37,159 nucleotides of DNA, taken from NCBI GenBank assembly GCA_036676175.1, contig JAKFDL010000058.1, forward strand, positions 1 through 37,159, written 5' to 3'. Positions 9,111-17,534 of the stretch are shown piece after piece. The number at the start of each line of letters is the position of its first letter. Positions within the stretch are counted from its first letter, which is position 1. The notes beneath the pieces are model-generated. The model saw only the letters and a program-made list of their open reading frames with translations, had not been told where the DNA came from and did no database searches. The stretch comes from Methylotenera_A sp036676175 (GTDB lineage: Bacteria; Pseudomonadota; Gammaproteobacteria; Burkholderiales; Methylophilaceae). The translations under genes and the position numbers were made by a program.

Positions 9111-9129
9111 TAATTTATAAAATTTTAAT

Positions 9130-10152
9130 ATGCTTAAATATCTGATTAAACGTGTGTTATGGATGATTCCTTTATTAGTGGGTATCAGCTTAATCTCATT
9201 TTTTATTATGCACTTAGCGCCAGGAGATATCACTAACAACGAAGCCTCGTTCAACCCAAAAGCCAGTGAAGAGTCTCGCCAAAAACTGCGTGAAATCTAT
9301 AATTTAGACAAGCCTGTGATTGTTCAATATGGGTTGTGGTTAAAGCGCATGACCACACTAGATTTTGGCCACTCTTTCGCCAACCATCAAAGACCTGTGT
9401 TTTGGCAAACAAAAGATAAAGACGGCAATGTAACGAAAGGCATGATTCAAGTAGCTTTACCGATTACCTTAATGATTAATATTTTAGGCTTGATTATTAC
9501 GCTTACATTGGCAATTCCACTTGGCATTATAGCCGCAACAAAATATGGTCTTTGGCAGGACAAATCCATTACGCTGTTCAATTTTATAGGATTTTCAATT
9601 CCCGGTTTTTGGCTATCTTTGTTGCTGATGTATTGGCTAGGTGTCGTAAATAACTGGCTGCCCATCTCAGGTCTGCATAGTATTAATTACGAATCTTTCG
9701 ACACGTGGGACAAAGTCAAAGATAGCATAAGCCATTTATTTTTACCCGTCGTTATCCCTTCTATTACTGGCTTAGCTGGTATTACACTGTTTGTTAAGAA
9801 CGGTATGCTGGATGTGTTTCACCAAGATTACATTACGACAGCCAGGGCTAAAGGCTTAAATGAACATACGGTCGTTTATACGCATGCTCTAAGAAATGCC
9901 TTGCTACCCCTCATCACCATTGTTGGGTTATCCATCCCAGGCTTGATTGGTGGTTCGGTCATCGCGGAAACTATATTCGCGATCCCTGGTATGGGCAAAT
10001 TATTTTTTGATGCAGTAATGATGCGTGATTTTCCGGTGATTATGGGCATTTTGACTATCGGTTCAGCACTCACGCTTATTGGCAATCTCATTGCTGATGT
10101 TGCATATGCTTGGGCAGACCCTCGTGTGCGCCGTGGCGTTATGAAAGACTAG
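9130..10152 (+). CDS. Peptide-type ABC transporter permease (DppB/OppB-like)
   Basis: Inner-membrane permease of 340 residues. It has an N-terminal helix (KYLIKRVLWMIPLLVGISLI), a long first periplasmic loop and five further hydrophobic segments. The cytoplasmic EAA loop ARAKGLNEHTVVYTHALRNALLP is the ATPase docking site and classes it with the DppB/OppB side. The region before the ATG is AT-rich without a Shine-Dalgarno sequence, so translation may depend on coupling from the upstream gene. The stop at 10150-10152 precedes the next start by five bases. Confidence 0.92.
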   Translation: MLKYLIKRVLWMIPLLVGISLISFFIMHLAPGDITNNEASFNPKASEESRQKLREIYNLDKPVIVQYGLWLKRMTTLDFGHSFANHQRPVFWQTKDKDGNVTKGMIQVALPITLMINILGLIITLTLAIPLGIIAATKYGLWQDKSITLFNFIGFSIPGFWLSLLLMYWLGVVNNWLPISGLHSINYESFDTWDKVKDSISHLFLPVVIPSITGLAGITLFVKNGMLDVFHQDYITTARAKGLNEHTVVYTHALRNALLPLITIVGLSIPGLIGGSVIAETIFAIPGMGKLFFDAVMMRDFPVIMGILTIGSALTLIGNLIADVAYAWADPRVRRGVMKD

Positions 10153-10157
10153 TCAGC

Positions 10158-11012
10158 ATGAGCACAAGTTTAACTAATAAAAGTTTATTGAGAAAAGCCT
10201 TGCAGAACCCCCTATCTAAAACGGGGTTCGCGATTATCGTACTGGTATTTTTACTGGCGATGTTAGCTCCCATCATTGCGCCGTACGACCCCAATGATAT
10301 TAACGTCAAAGCCATCCTGCTTTCCCCTTCCTGGCAACACTGGATGGGTACTGACGGACTAGGTCGTGACGTACTTAGCCGTATGCTCTATGGTGGCCGT
10401 ATTTCCTTACTGGTAGGCTTGGTGGCAGTTGGTATCGCCACCGCCATTGGTATTATTTTAGGTGCAATTGCTGGTTATTATCGCGGCTGGGTAGATACTT
10501 TAATCATGCGCTTGGTGGATGTCATGCTGTCTATTCCTAGTTTTTTCCTTATTCTCGCCGTTATCGCGTTTTTAACGCCTTCTATCATTAACGTAATGAT
10601 AGTAATTGGCCTCACTTCATGGATGGGCGTTACGCGCTTGGTGCGTGCAGAGTTTTTGAGTTTGGGTGGACGTGAGTTTGTGTTGGCATCGCGAACATTA
10701 GGCGCAAAAGATGCGCGTTTGATTTTTACGCATTTGTTACCTAATAGCCTCACCCCTATCATTGTCAGCTCTGTTTTAGGAGTCGCAGGCGCAGTACTGA
10801 TGGAATCAGGTTTAAGCTTCTTAGGGCTAGGTGTGCAAGCACCTCAAGCCTCCTGGGGCAATATTCTCACCGATGGTAAAGATTATATCCAGTTCGCCTG
10901 GTGGCTGTCCCTGTTTCCGGGCTTGGCGATTTTGATTACCGTATTAGGGTATAATTTGCTTGGCGAGGGCTTGCGTGATGCGCTGGACCCGCGCAGTCAA
11001 AATAATAGATAG
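10158..11012 (+). CDS. Peptide-type ABC transporter permease (DppC/OppC-like)
   Basis: Second permease of the importer. ATG 10158 (MSTSLTNKSLL) is chosen; the open frame continues upstream to 10110 inside the preceding gene. From ATG 10158 it has 284 residues. Features are the OppC N-terminal helix, a PIIAPYDPNDIN turn, the GTDGLGRDVLSRMLYGGR motif typical of DppC/OppC, and an EAA loop ASRTLGAKDARLIFTHLLPN. The C-terminal hallmark GLSFLGLGVQAPQASWG is also present. No ATP-binding subunit follows: the next gene is fabI after 20 bases, so the ATPases must be encoded elsewhere. Confidence 0.92.
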   Translation: MSTSLTNKSLLRKALQNPLSKTGFAIIVLVFLLAMLAPIIAPYDPNDINVKAILLSPSWQHWMGTDGLGRDVLSRMLYGGRISLLVGLVAVGIATAIGIILGAIAGYYRGWVDTLIMRLVDVMLSIPSFFLILAVIAFLTPSIINVMIVIGLTSWMGVTRLVRAEFLSLGGREFVLASRTLGAKDARLIFTHLLPNSLTPIIVSSVLGVAGAVLMESGLSFLGLGVQAPQASWGNILTDGKDYIQFAWWLSLFPGLAILITVLGYNLLGEGLRDALDPRSQNNR

Positions 11013-11032
11013 GCTAGAAGATAGGATTCAAT

Positions 11033-11818
11033 ATGGGATTTTTAGCAGGTAAAAAAATATTAATTGCAGGTTTACTCAGCAATCGTAGCATTGCTTATGG
11101 TATTGCGGGTGCCATGAAACGTGAAGGTGCCGAGTTGGCCTTTACCTATCAAATGGAAAAACACGCTCAACGCGTGGCCGATTTGGCCGCTGATTTTGAT
11201 TCAAAAATTATATTGCCGTGCGATGTGGCAGAAGACGCGCAAATTGATGCCCTCTTCCCTGCACTAGCCAAACATTGGGATGGCTTGGATGGCTTGGTGC
11301 ACTCACTGGCTTTTGTCCCAAAAGTTGCGCTAGAGGGTGACTACTTAGATGCAGTCAATCGCGAGTATTTTAGAATCGCGCACGACATCAGCTCGTATAG
11401 CTTTTCTGCATTAGCGAAAGCAGCTTACCCCATGATGCAGGGTCGCAACGGCAGCTTACTCACGCTTTCTTACTTAGGGGCCGAGCGAACCATGCCTAAT
11501 TACAACGTCATGGGCGTCGCCAAGGCCAGTTTAGAGGCCAACGTACGTTATTTAGCACAAAGCCTAGGCCCTAGGGGCATCCGTGTTAATGCGGTGTCTG
11601 CAGGCCCTATAAAAACGCTTGCAGCTTCTGGTATTGCTGACTTTGACAAAATGATTGGCTTTAACGAACGTCATGCGGCCTTGCGGCGTAATGTCACCAT
11701 TGAAGAGGTAGGTAATACCGCCGCGTTTTTATGCAGCGATTTAGCGTCTGGGATTACTGGTGAAATTACTTATGTAGATGGCGGCATGAACATTACCGCA
11801 GCAGGCCAAATAGATTAA
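11033..11818 (+). CDS. fabI: Enoyl-[acyl-carrier-protein] reductase (NADH), FabI
   Basis: Performs the final reduction of each fatty acid elongation cycle and is the target of triclosan-type inhibitors. It has 261 residues. The variant nucleotide loop GLLSNRSIAYGIA, the active-site stretch LSYLGAERTMPNYNVMGVAK with Tyr147, Tyr157 and Lys164, and SAGPIKTLAASGI are all diagnostic of FabI rather than FabV or FabK. It is the last gene of the mltD-importer operon, with a ribosome site AGGA in front of the ATG, and a strong terminator follows. Confidence 0.97.
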   Translation: MGFLAGKKILIAGLLSNRSIAYGIAGAMKREGAELAFTYQMEKHAQRVADLAADFDSKIILPCDVAEDAQIDALFPALAKHWDGLDGLVHSLAFVPKVALEGDYLDAVNREYFRIAHDISSYSFSALAKAAYPMMQGRNGSLLTLSYLGAERTMPNYNVMGVAKASLEANVRYLAQSLGPRGIRVNAVSAGPIKTLAASGIADFDKMIGFNERHAALRRNVTIEEVGNTAAFLCSDLASGITGEITYVDGGMNITAAGQID

Positions 11819-11862
11819 TCAGATAGGCCGCATAGATTTGATTCCCCGCGTAACTCTTTAAC

Positions 11863-11892
11863 AAAAAAGCCGATTGAAACATCGGCTTTTTT
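11863..11892. terminator. Bidirectional rho-independent terminator between fabI and ppiD
   Basis: Perfect 12-base inverted repeat AAAAAAGCCGAT (11863-11874) and ATCGGCTTTTTT (11881-11892) around the loop TGAAAC. A U-tract is produced in both directions, so it serves the converging fabI and ppiD transcripts. Confidence 0.9.
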
Positions 11893-11923
11893 GTTGCTGT
11901 GTCTCCAGTAAAAATTATAAAAC

Positions 11924-13822
11924 TTACTGGCTAGAAGTTTCCAGCAACTTACGATTCACTACAATGTCGCTTTTCGCTTTAAGCGATTTACCGTAAGCAC
12001 TCAGGTACTCAGCGACAATCGCATCTTGTAATTCCGCTTCTGCCGCTTTCTTGGCCTCTTCGTCCGCCGATAGTGCGTTATCAATGCGACTCACTTGCAC
12101 GATGGAATAACTATTTTTACCATTCATAAAGCCAATGTAGCCTGGCAATTTACTGCCATCGATTTTGTATGCATTGTTCATCACAATATCAGTAAAGCCC
12201 TGTGCATTTTTTCTATCTACTGTTACTGTTGGAATCCACTCTAAATCGTCCACCACGCCACCCGCCTTGAGTTTAGCTAAAGCCGCTTCACCCTTTTCTG
12301 TGACCAATTTTTCTGCGGCTTCCAGTTTCAGCAAAGCTTCGATGCCACCTTTAACCTCATCAAAAGTACGTGGTGCCGAAGGCTTGTATTCAAGCACACG
12401 AGCCGATACTAAATTGTTGGGAGAAACTTCCACCGCCTCAGAGTTGCGCTTTTCTTTGAGCACTTCGTCAGAAAATACTAAACCGATGAGTTTTTCGCTT
12501 TTAAAAAACTTAGCACCATCTTCACGACTGAGCCAGCCACTGGTTTGCAGTTGAATGTTGAATTTTTCGGCTGCTGGTTTTAAGCTGCCAGATTGTTCAT
12601 ACACCGTATTGCTGAAATCTTCAGCAAGCTCGGCGTATTTAGCCTGTGCTTTTTGCCAACTGAGCTCGCCTTTAATTTGCGCCTTCATGCTATCAAATGA
12701 AGTGCTTTGGCCGGTAATGCCAGTCACTTTAATAATATGATAACCAAACTCAGACTCAACAATGTCGCTGATTTGATTCACTTTCAAACTAAATGCAGCC
12801 TCTTCAAAGGGCTTGACCATTGCGCCACGCCCAAAACTGCCTAAATCACCGCCCTTGGTGGCTGAGCCAGGATCTTGTGAATACTTGGTTGCCAACTCTT
12901 CAAATAATTTCGGATTTTTCTTTAACTGAGCTAATAAATCGGCTGCTTTATCTTTAGATGCAGCTTTTTCTTGTGCGGTAGCACCCACACCAAAACCTAT
13001 TAAAATGTGGCTAGCTTGACGCTGTTCATCACCTTGAAATTTTTCAGCATTTTCTTGGTAAAACTGCTTCACTTCAGCATCAGAGACCAGTGTTTGCGCG
13101 ACTAGACTCGCCGCAGAAAGTAATGCAAACTCCAACTTGACTTGCTCTGGTGTTTTAAATTTAGCTTTGTGCAACTCGTAATATGCTTTTACTTGCTCGG
13201 GCGTCACTTTTACTTGTTTAATATATTCAGCTGTTTTAATGTCTGCCACGCTGATATCACGTTGCTGATGCGCAAATTTCAATGTTTGTTCAGCTACACT
13301 TTTTGGCACAAACACCAAGCTAGCTAAGCCTTCGCGTGCTTGCTGCGTTAACATGTCAGCGCGCCTGTCGTTCTCAAACCTAGACGCAGTTAACTTGTTT
13401 TGCTCAAGCGTTTTTTGGTACAACTCTTCAGAAAACTTACCGTTTTCTTGAAACTCTGGCATACCCAAAATATGCTGGCTTAGTTGCTCATCACTAATTT
13501 TAAAATTAGCATCAACAATTTCTTTGTTCACCAAACGGCGCGTAATTAAGCCATCTAACACAGATTGCTTCAATTCCGCACTTTCCAGCATGGCCGCGTC
13601 TACTTTTTGGCCTTGCGATTGTAATCGGTCACGCACTGTATCTACCGCATTGCTGTATTCTTGAATAGAAATTTTATCGCCATTTACTTTCGCAACTGCC
13701 ACATTGCTACCTGCATCGTTTAGATAAGAATCAATACCAAACAGCGCGAATGGAATAGTAATAAGCGCCAAAATAACTTTAGCCAACCAGCCTTGAGTGT
13801 GTTTTCTAATTGCCTCTAACAT
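11924..13822 (-). CDS. ppiD: Periplasmic folding chaperone PpiD (SurA_N and parvulin domains)
   Basis: Inner-membrane-anchored chaperone facing the periplasm that helps newly exported proteins at the Sec translocon. It has 632 residues. One N-terminal transmembrane helix (about 14-32, KVILALITIPFALFGI) is followed by a SurA-like chaperone region. A parvulin domain lies at about 265-365 (RQASHILIGF, DPGSATKGGDLGSFGRG, FGYHIIKV), followed by a long helical C-terminal chaperone region. A perfect TATAAT lies on the minus strand at 13884-13879, about 57 bases before the ATG, but its -35 is weak. Upstream are tRNA-Asp, tRNA-Val, hupB and lon on the same strand, the common lon-hupB-ppiD order. Confidence 0.93.
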   Translation of the reverse strand: MLEAIRKHTQGWLAKVILALITIPFALFGIDSYLNDAGSNVAVAKVNGDKISIQEYSNAVDTVRDRLQSQGQKVDAAMLESAELKQSVLDGLITRRLVNKEIVDANFKISDEQLSQHILGMPEFQENGKFSEELYQKTLEQNKLTASRFENDRRADMLTQQAREGLASLVFVPKSVAEQTLKFAHQQRDISVADIKTAEYIKQVKVTPEQVKAYYELHKAKFKTPEQVKLEFALLSAASLVAQTLVSDAEVKQFYQENAEKFQGDEQRQASHILIGFGVGATAQEKAASKDKAADLLAQLKKNPKLFEELATKYSQDPGSATKGGDLGSFGRGAMVKPFEEAAFSLKVNQISDIVESEFGYHIIKVTGITGQSTSFDSMKAQIKGELSWQKAQAKYAELAEDFSNTVYEQSGSLKPAAEKFNIQLQTSGWLSREDGAKFFKSEKLIGLVFSDEVLKEKRNSEAVEVSPNNLVSARVLEYKPSAPRTFDEVKGGIEALLKLEAAEKLVTEKGEAALAKLKAGGVVDDLEWIPTVTVDRKNAQGFTDIVMNNAYKIDGSKLPGYIGFMNGKNSYSIVQVSRIDNALSADEEAKKAAEAELQDAIVAEYLSAYGKSLKAKSDIVVNRKLLETSSQ

Positions 13823-13878
13823 TCGTTACTTCCTATCAATTTTTACGGTATTTTTTGCTGAGTCTTGCCCAGCGCATC

Positions 13879-13884
13879 ATTATA
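13879..13884 (-). promoter_or_regulatory. Candidate -10 element of ppiD
   Basis: TATAAT on the minus strand, with an expected start near 13872 and about a 50-base leader. There is no good -35 at the usual spacing. The rest of 13823-14038 shows nothing else recognisable. Confidence 0.35.
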
Positions 13885-14038
13885 TATCAGTTGCATCAAA
13901 GCTTCTCGTAGTTGATAGTTTAGCCTGCTATAAGTTCTTACAATGCATATAAAAACTATCACTGCCTTAAAACTAACTTACCTCAAAAGCCGCATCAATA
14001 TTATGGTTCAGGGCATCTGGATTAACTCATCAAGCAAT

Positions 14039-14068
14039 AAAAAAGCGAGCTAAAAAGCTCGCTTTTTT
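14039..14068. terminator. Terminator downstream of tRNA-Asp
   Basis: The stem GCGAGCT (14045-14051) and AGCTCGC (14056-14062) has a 4-base A loop. It is flanked by six A on the left and six T on the right, which extends the stem and gives a U-tract in either direction. It sits just after the 3' end of the minus-strand tRNA-Asp. Confidence 0.85.
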
Positions 14069-14074
14069 ATAAAT

Positions 14075-14151
14075 TGGCGGAGTGGACGGGACTCGAACCC
14101 GCGACCCCCGGCGTGACAGGCCGGTATTCTAACCAACTGAACTACCACTCC
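14075..14151 (-). tRNA. tRNA-Asp (anticodon GTC)
   Basis: 77 bases. The acceptor GGAGTGG pairs with CCACTCC, followed by discriminator G and an encoded CCA (14077-14075). The D-arm AGTTCAGTTGGTTAGA, the anticodon loop CCTGTCACG with GTC, and the T-arm GGGTTCGAGTCCC are all regular. It lies downstream of tRNA-Val on the same strand and is probably co-transcribed with it. Confidence 0.97.
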
Positions 14152-14215
14152 AGTTTTACTGCTGCTACTTACTTCTACTCACACATACGCTTTATCAATA
14201 CATACTTCAAAATTA

Positions 14216-14242
14216 AAGAGTGCTAAAAAATCTAGCACTCTT
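14216..14242. repeat. Hairpin between tRNA-Val and tRNA-Asp
   Basis: Perfect 10-base inverted repeat AAGAGTGCTA (14216-14225) and TAGCACTCTT (14233-14242) with a 7-base loop. It may act as a processing signal or weak terminator after tRNA-Val; no good U-tract follows. Confidence 0.5.
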
Positions 14243-14273
14243 AATCAAATTTCGAGGCGATGTATGTTAGTTT

Positions 14274-14349
14274 TGGTGGGTGCTAACGGGGTCGAACCGC
14301 TGACATTCGCCTTGTAAGGGCGACGCTCTACCAACTGAGCTAAGCACCC
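14274..14349 (-). tRNA. tRNA-Val (anticodon TAC)
   Basis: 76 bases. The acceptor GGGTGCT pairs with AGCACCC, then discriminator A and an encoded CCA. The D-arm TAGCTCAGTTGGTAGAGC, the anticodon loop CCTTACAAGG with TAC, and the T-arm GCGGTTCGACCCCGT are all present. Confidence 0.97.
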
Positions 14350-14426
14350 TATTTACTTTATTTACCTAAAAATAAAGCATGCAACTAACTCAATTTGCTG
14401 ATTAATCGCTTAACCAGCAAAGACCA

Positions 14427-14699
14427 TTAGTTTACAGCATCTTTAAGCGCTTTACCAGCCCTAAACTTAGGAGAATTTGCTGCTTTGATTTTAATTGTAG
14501 CGCCAGTGCGAGGATTACGGCCATTGCGCGCTTCGCGTTTGCCCACATAAAATGAACCGAAACCAATTAAAGTAACCAAGTTACCTTTCTTAAGTGCTGC
14601 AGTAATTGCATCTGTTGTCGCGTCTAAAGAACGGCCAGCAGCAGCTTTTGAAATGCCAGCAGCTTTTGCAATTTGATCGATCAATTCTGATTTGTTCAC
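14427..14699 (-). CDS. hupB: DNA-binding protein HU-beta
   Basis: Small nucleoid protein that bends DNA and shapes the chromosome. It has 90 residues. The N-terminal helical dimer part MNKSELIDQIAKAAGIS is typical. The signature GFGSFYVGKREARNGRNP and the C-terminal KAANSPKFRAGKALK define the HU/IHF family; the RNGRNPRTG arm is HU-like. The start is GTG at 14699-14697 with a strong ribosome site GAGGGG seven bases upstream. It follows lon at a distance of 140 bases and has its own strong promoter there. Confidence 0.96.
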   Translation of the reverse strand: MNKSELIDQIAKAAGISKAAAGRSLDATTDAITAALKKGNLVTLIGFGSFYVGKREARNGRNPRTGATIKIKAANSPKFRAGKALKDAVN

Positions 14700-14729
14700 G
14701 AGTAATCCCCTCTAATGTTATTCACTAAA

Positions 14730-14750
14730 ATAACAGGCGTATCCTGTTAT
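14730..14750. repeat. Palindrome at the hupB transcription start
   Basis: Perfect 8-base arms ATAACAGG (14730-14737) and CCTGTTAT (14743-14750) around CGTAT. It begins four bases downstream of the hupB -10 element, so it would cover about +1 to +18. It could be an operator or a leader hairpin. On the minus strand it is followed by a short T run, so weak termination of lon read-through is also possible. Confidence 0.6.
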
Positions 14751-14753
14751 GAC

Positions 14754-14783
14754 TTTATATCAAGCTACAAAAGCCCCTGTCAA
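14754..14783 (-). promoter_or_regulatory. Strong sigma-70 promoter of hupB
   Basis: On the minus strand, TTGACA (14783-14778) is a perfect -35. An 18-base spacer follows, then TATAAA (14759-14754) as -10. The predicted start is near 14747 and the leader is about 48 bases. It lies in the lon-hupB gap. Confidence 0.75.
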
Positions 14784-14839
14784 GGCTTTGCAGCTTATTT
14801 TGCACAATTAATCGAAAAAATGTCCACACACGCTACTAA

Positions 14840-17323
14840 TCAATGGGTAATTGGGGCCTTATCATCATTTACCACGTCCGCTGAAGCTGGTGTCACCGTC
14901 GCTGCAATATCTAGCGGCTTTTCTTCAAGCGGCTGCGGAAGACTTTCTAAAGCCAACTCCAGCACTTGGTCTATCCACTTTACCGGGTGGATTTGTAATT
15001 GGCTTTTGATGTTATCCGGAATATCCACCAAATCTTTGACATTCGCTTCAGGAATCAGTACGGTTTTAATCCCGCCACGATGCGCAGCAAGCAATTTCTC
15101 TTTTAAGCCGCCGATGGGCAATACTTCGCCACGCAGTGTAATCTCACCCGTCATAGCGACGTCAGCGCGCGCAGGGATGCCAGTCAACACTGAAACCAAA
15201 GCCGTTGTCAGGCCAATGCCTGCACTCGGCCCATCTTTAGGTGTAGCCCCCTCTGGTAAGTGGATATGGATGTCTTTTTTCTCATAAAAATCTTCCGCAA
15301 TACCTAAACGCTTAGCACGGCTACGCACCACGCTCATAGCGGCCTGAACTGATTCCTGCATCACATCGCCCAGTTTACCGGTGGTAATGGTTTTGCCTTT
15401 ACCCGGCAGCATCGCCGCCTCAATGGTTAGTAATTCGCCGCCTACCGATGTCCAAGCTAAGCCAGTAACCTGCCCTACTTGGTTGTCTTTGGCTGCAATA
15501 CCGTAATCGTAACGATATACACCTAAATATTTATCCAGGTTTTTAGAAGTCACATTCAATTTTTTGGTTGCTTTGCTTGTTTCTTCAGTTGCCGATTTAG
15601 TAGTCTTAACGTTAGTTTTATTAAGCAGCAACTCCTTCACAACCTTGCGACACACCTTAGCGATTTCTTGCTCTAGACGCCTCACCCCTGCTTCACGCGT
15701 GTAATAACGCACCATATCGCGAATGACGGTCTCTGGAAGCCCTATTTCATTCGCTTTCAGGCCATGTGCTTTAAGTTGCTTAGGTAGCAAATATTTCATG
15801 GCAATATTGATTTTTTCGTCTTCTGTGTAGCCCGCTAAGCGAATAATCTCCATTCGATCTAACAAAGGCGCAGGTATATTCATGCTGTTTGCTGTGGCAA
15901 CAAACATGACATCTGATAAGTCGTATTCAACTTCAACATAATGATCTGCAAAAGTATGGTTCTGTTCAGGATCTAGCACCTCCAATAAAGCAGATGACGG
16001 GTCGCCTCGCATATCCTGACCCATTTTATCAACTTCATCTAACAGGAATAGTGGGTTTTTCACCGCGACTTTGGTCATGCTTTGCATGACTTTGCCCGGC
16101 ATGGCGCCAATATAAGTACGGCGATGGCCACGAATCTCAGCTTCATCACGCACGCCGCCTAAAGCCATACGCACGAACTTGCGATTGACTGCCTTAGCAA
16201 TGCTTTGTCCAAGCGAAGTTTTACCCACGCCTGGCGGGCCAACTAAACATAGAATAGGCGCTTTCAGCTTACCCACGCGTTGTTGCACCGCCAAATACTC
16301 CACAATACGCTCTTTGACTTCTTCAAGCCCATAGTGATCAGCATTCAGAATATCTTCAGCCACTTTTAAATCTTTACTGATTTTTGTTTTACGTTTCCAA
16401 GGGATGCTGACCAAAGTGTCAATATAATTGCGCACCACAGAAGCTTCAGCGGACATTGGCGACATCATTTTGAGTTTTTTAAGCTCTGCATTTACTTTGG
16501 CTAGCGCCTCTTTGCTCATCCCAGAGTTTTTAATCCGCGCTTCCAACTCGTCCATCTCGGCATTTTCGTCTTGCTCGCCCAGCTCTTTTTGAATCGCTTT
16601 TACTTGCTCATTCAGATAATACTCGCGCTGGCTTTTCTCCATTTGGCGTTTCACGCGACCGCGAATGCGTTTTTCTACCTGCAGAATATCAATTTCTGAT
16701 TCCATCAAATGCAGCAAATGCTCTAAACGTTCGCTCACGCTCAACATTTCGAGAATTTTTTGTTTTTCATCAAGCTTTAAGGTTAAATGCGCAGAAATGG
16801 TATCTGCCAAACGGCCAGCATCGTTTATAGTGGCCAGTGATGCCAAGATTTCTGGGGGGATTTTTTTATTCAGTTTCACGTACTGGTCAAACTGCGTGAA
16901 AACCGTGCGCATCAACGCTTCGGTTTCACTTTCATCCTCAACCGGATCGTTAATTTTTTCTGCCTTGGCTAAAAAACACTCTTCTGTTTCTACAAACTCA
17001 GAAACGCGTACACGATGCAAACCTTCTACCAACACCTTTACAGTGCCGTCGGGCAATTTCAGCATTTGCAACACGGTAGCCAACGTACCAATTTCATATA
17101 AATCTTCTGCGTCAGGCTCATCCTTGTTGGCTGATTTTTGTGCAACCAATAAGATTTGTTTATTCCCGTCAGAGGCAATTTCTAAGGCTTTTACCGATTT
17201 AGTGCGGCCAACAAATAAGGGAATAACAAGGTGTGGGTACACGACTACATCACGTAGTGGTAATAATGGCATCAAGCCATGTTGAGTCGGTGATACGTCT
17301 TCTTGCAAAGTCTGTTCATTCAT
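14840..17323 (-). CDS. lon: ATP-dependent Lon protease (LonA)
   Basis: Cytoplasmic AAA+ protease that degrades misfolded and short-lived regulatory proteins. It has 827 residues. A LAN substrate-recognition domain occupies about 15-210. The AAA+ module has Walker A GPPGVGKTS with Lys368, FLLDEVDKMG as Walker B, and ALGGVRDEAEIRGHRRTYIGAMPG. The C-terminal protease domain has the catalytic Ser700 in KDGPSAGIG and the expected Lys near 743 in GGLKEKLLAA. A short Lys/Thr-rich insert (about 570-590) precedes the protease domain. It is separate from the clpX gene by 258 bases that contain a candidate heat-shock promoter. Confidence 0.97.
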   Translation of the reverse strand: MNEQTLQEDVSPTQHGLMPLLPLRDVVVYPHLVIPLFVGRTKSVKALEIASDGNKQILLVAQKSANKDEPDAEDLYEIGTLATVLQMLKLPDGTVKVLVEGLHRVRVSEFVETEECFLAKAEKINDPVEDESETEALMRTVFTQFDQYVKLNKKIPPEILASLATINDAGRLADTISAHLTLKLDEKQKILEMLSVSERLEHLLHLMESEIDILQVEKRIRGRVKRQMEKSQREYYLNEQVKAIQKELGEQDENAEMDELEARIKNSGMSKEALAKVNAELKKLKMMSPMSAEASVVRNYIDTLVSIPWKRKTKISKDLKVAEDILNADHYGLEEVKERIVEYLAVQQRVGKLKAPILCLVGPPGVGKTSLGQSIAKAVNRKFVRMALGGVRDEAEIRGHRRTYIGAMPGKVMQSMTKVAVKNPLFLLDEVDKMGQDMRGDPSSALLEVLDPEQNHTFADHYVEVEYDLSDVMFVATANSMNIPAPLLDRMEIIRLAGYTEDEKINIAMKYLLPKQLKAHGLKANEIGLPETVIRDMVRYYTREAGVRRLEQEIAKVCRKVVKELLLNKTNVKTTKSATEETSKATKKLNVTSKNLDKYLGVYRYDYGIAAKDNQVGQVTGLAWTSVGGELLTIEAAMLPGKGKTITTGKLGDVMQESVQAAMSVVRSRAKRLGIAEDFYEKKDIHIHLPEGATPKDGPSAGIGLTTALVSVLTGIPARADVAMTGEITLRGEVLPIGGLKEKLLAAHRGGIKTVLIPEANVKDLVDIPDNIKSQLQIHPVKWIDQVLELALESLPQPLEEKPLDIAATVTPASADVVNDDKAPITH

Positions 17324-17366
17324 AAAATACTTTCGATTTCACACAGGAAAAATACCTGATGCTTTT

Positions 17367-17395
17367 AAATTGGGAACATTCTTTGATAGTTCAAG
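17367..17395 (-). promoter_or_regulatory. Candidate sigma-32 heat-shock promoter of lon
   Basis: On the minus strand, CTTGAA (17395-17390), 15 bases, then CCCAATTT (17374-17367). This resembles the RpoH consensus CTTGAA and CCCCATNT. The predicted start is near 17360 and the leader about 37 bases. Heat-shock control of lon is well known in proteobacteria. Confidence 0.6.
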
Positions 17396-17462
17396 GGCTG
17401 ACACTCACTTAATTAAGCGCCATAGCTTATAAACACTATAAACCACCTAATTTTATTTGCAA

Positions 17463-17534
17463 TAGTCTGGAACGGTATACGCTTGTTTTGACTATTAGTC
17501 TGATAAGCAGTGTTGTTTAACTGCAAGTTAGTCT
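17463..17534. repeat. Three TAGTCT direct repeats at exact 33-base spacing
   Basis: TAGTCT begins at 17463, 17496 and 17529. The second copy is also the right part of the palindrome GACTATTAGTC (17490-17500). The third is part of an imperfect inverted repeat, AAGTTAGTC (17525-17533) and GACTTAACTT (17540-17549). The array lies between clpX and the candidate heat-shock promoter of lon; function unknown. Confidence 0.45.

Noticed and set aside
14216..14242. CIRCE-like heat-shock operator between the tRNA genes
   Set aside because: The arms GAGTGCTA and TAGCACTC occur in the reverse order of CIRCE (TTAGCACTC-N9-GAGTGCTAA), so HrcA would not see its site. The neighbouring genes are tRNAs, so it is better read as a hairpin.
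14715..15287. 190-residue open frame on the plus strand
   Set aside because: Antisense to lon and overlapping the hupB promoter; Ser/Ala-rich product without features.
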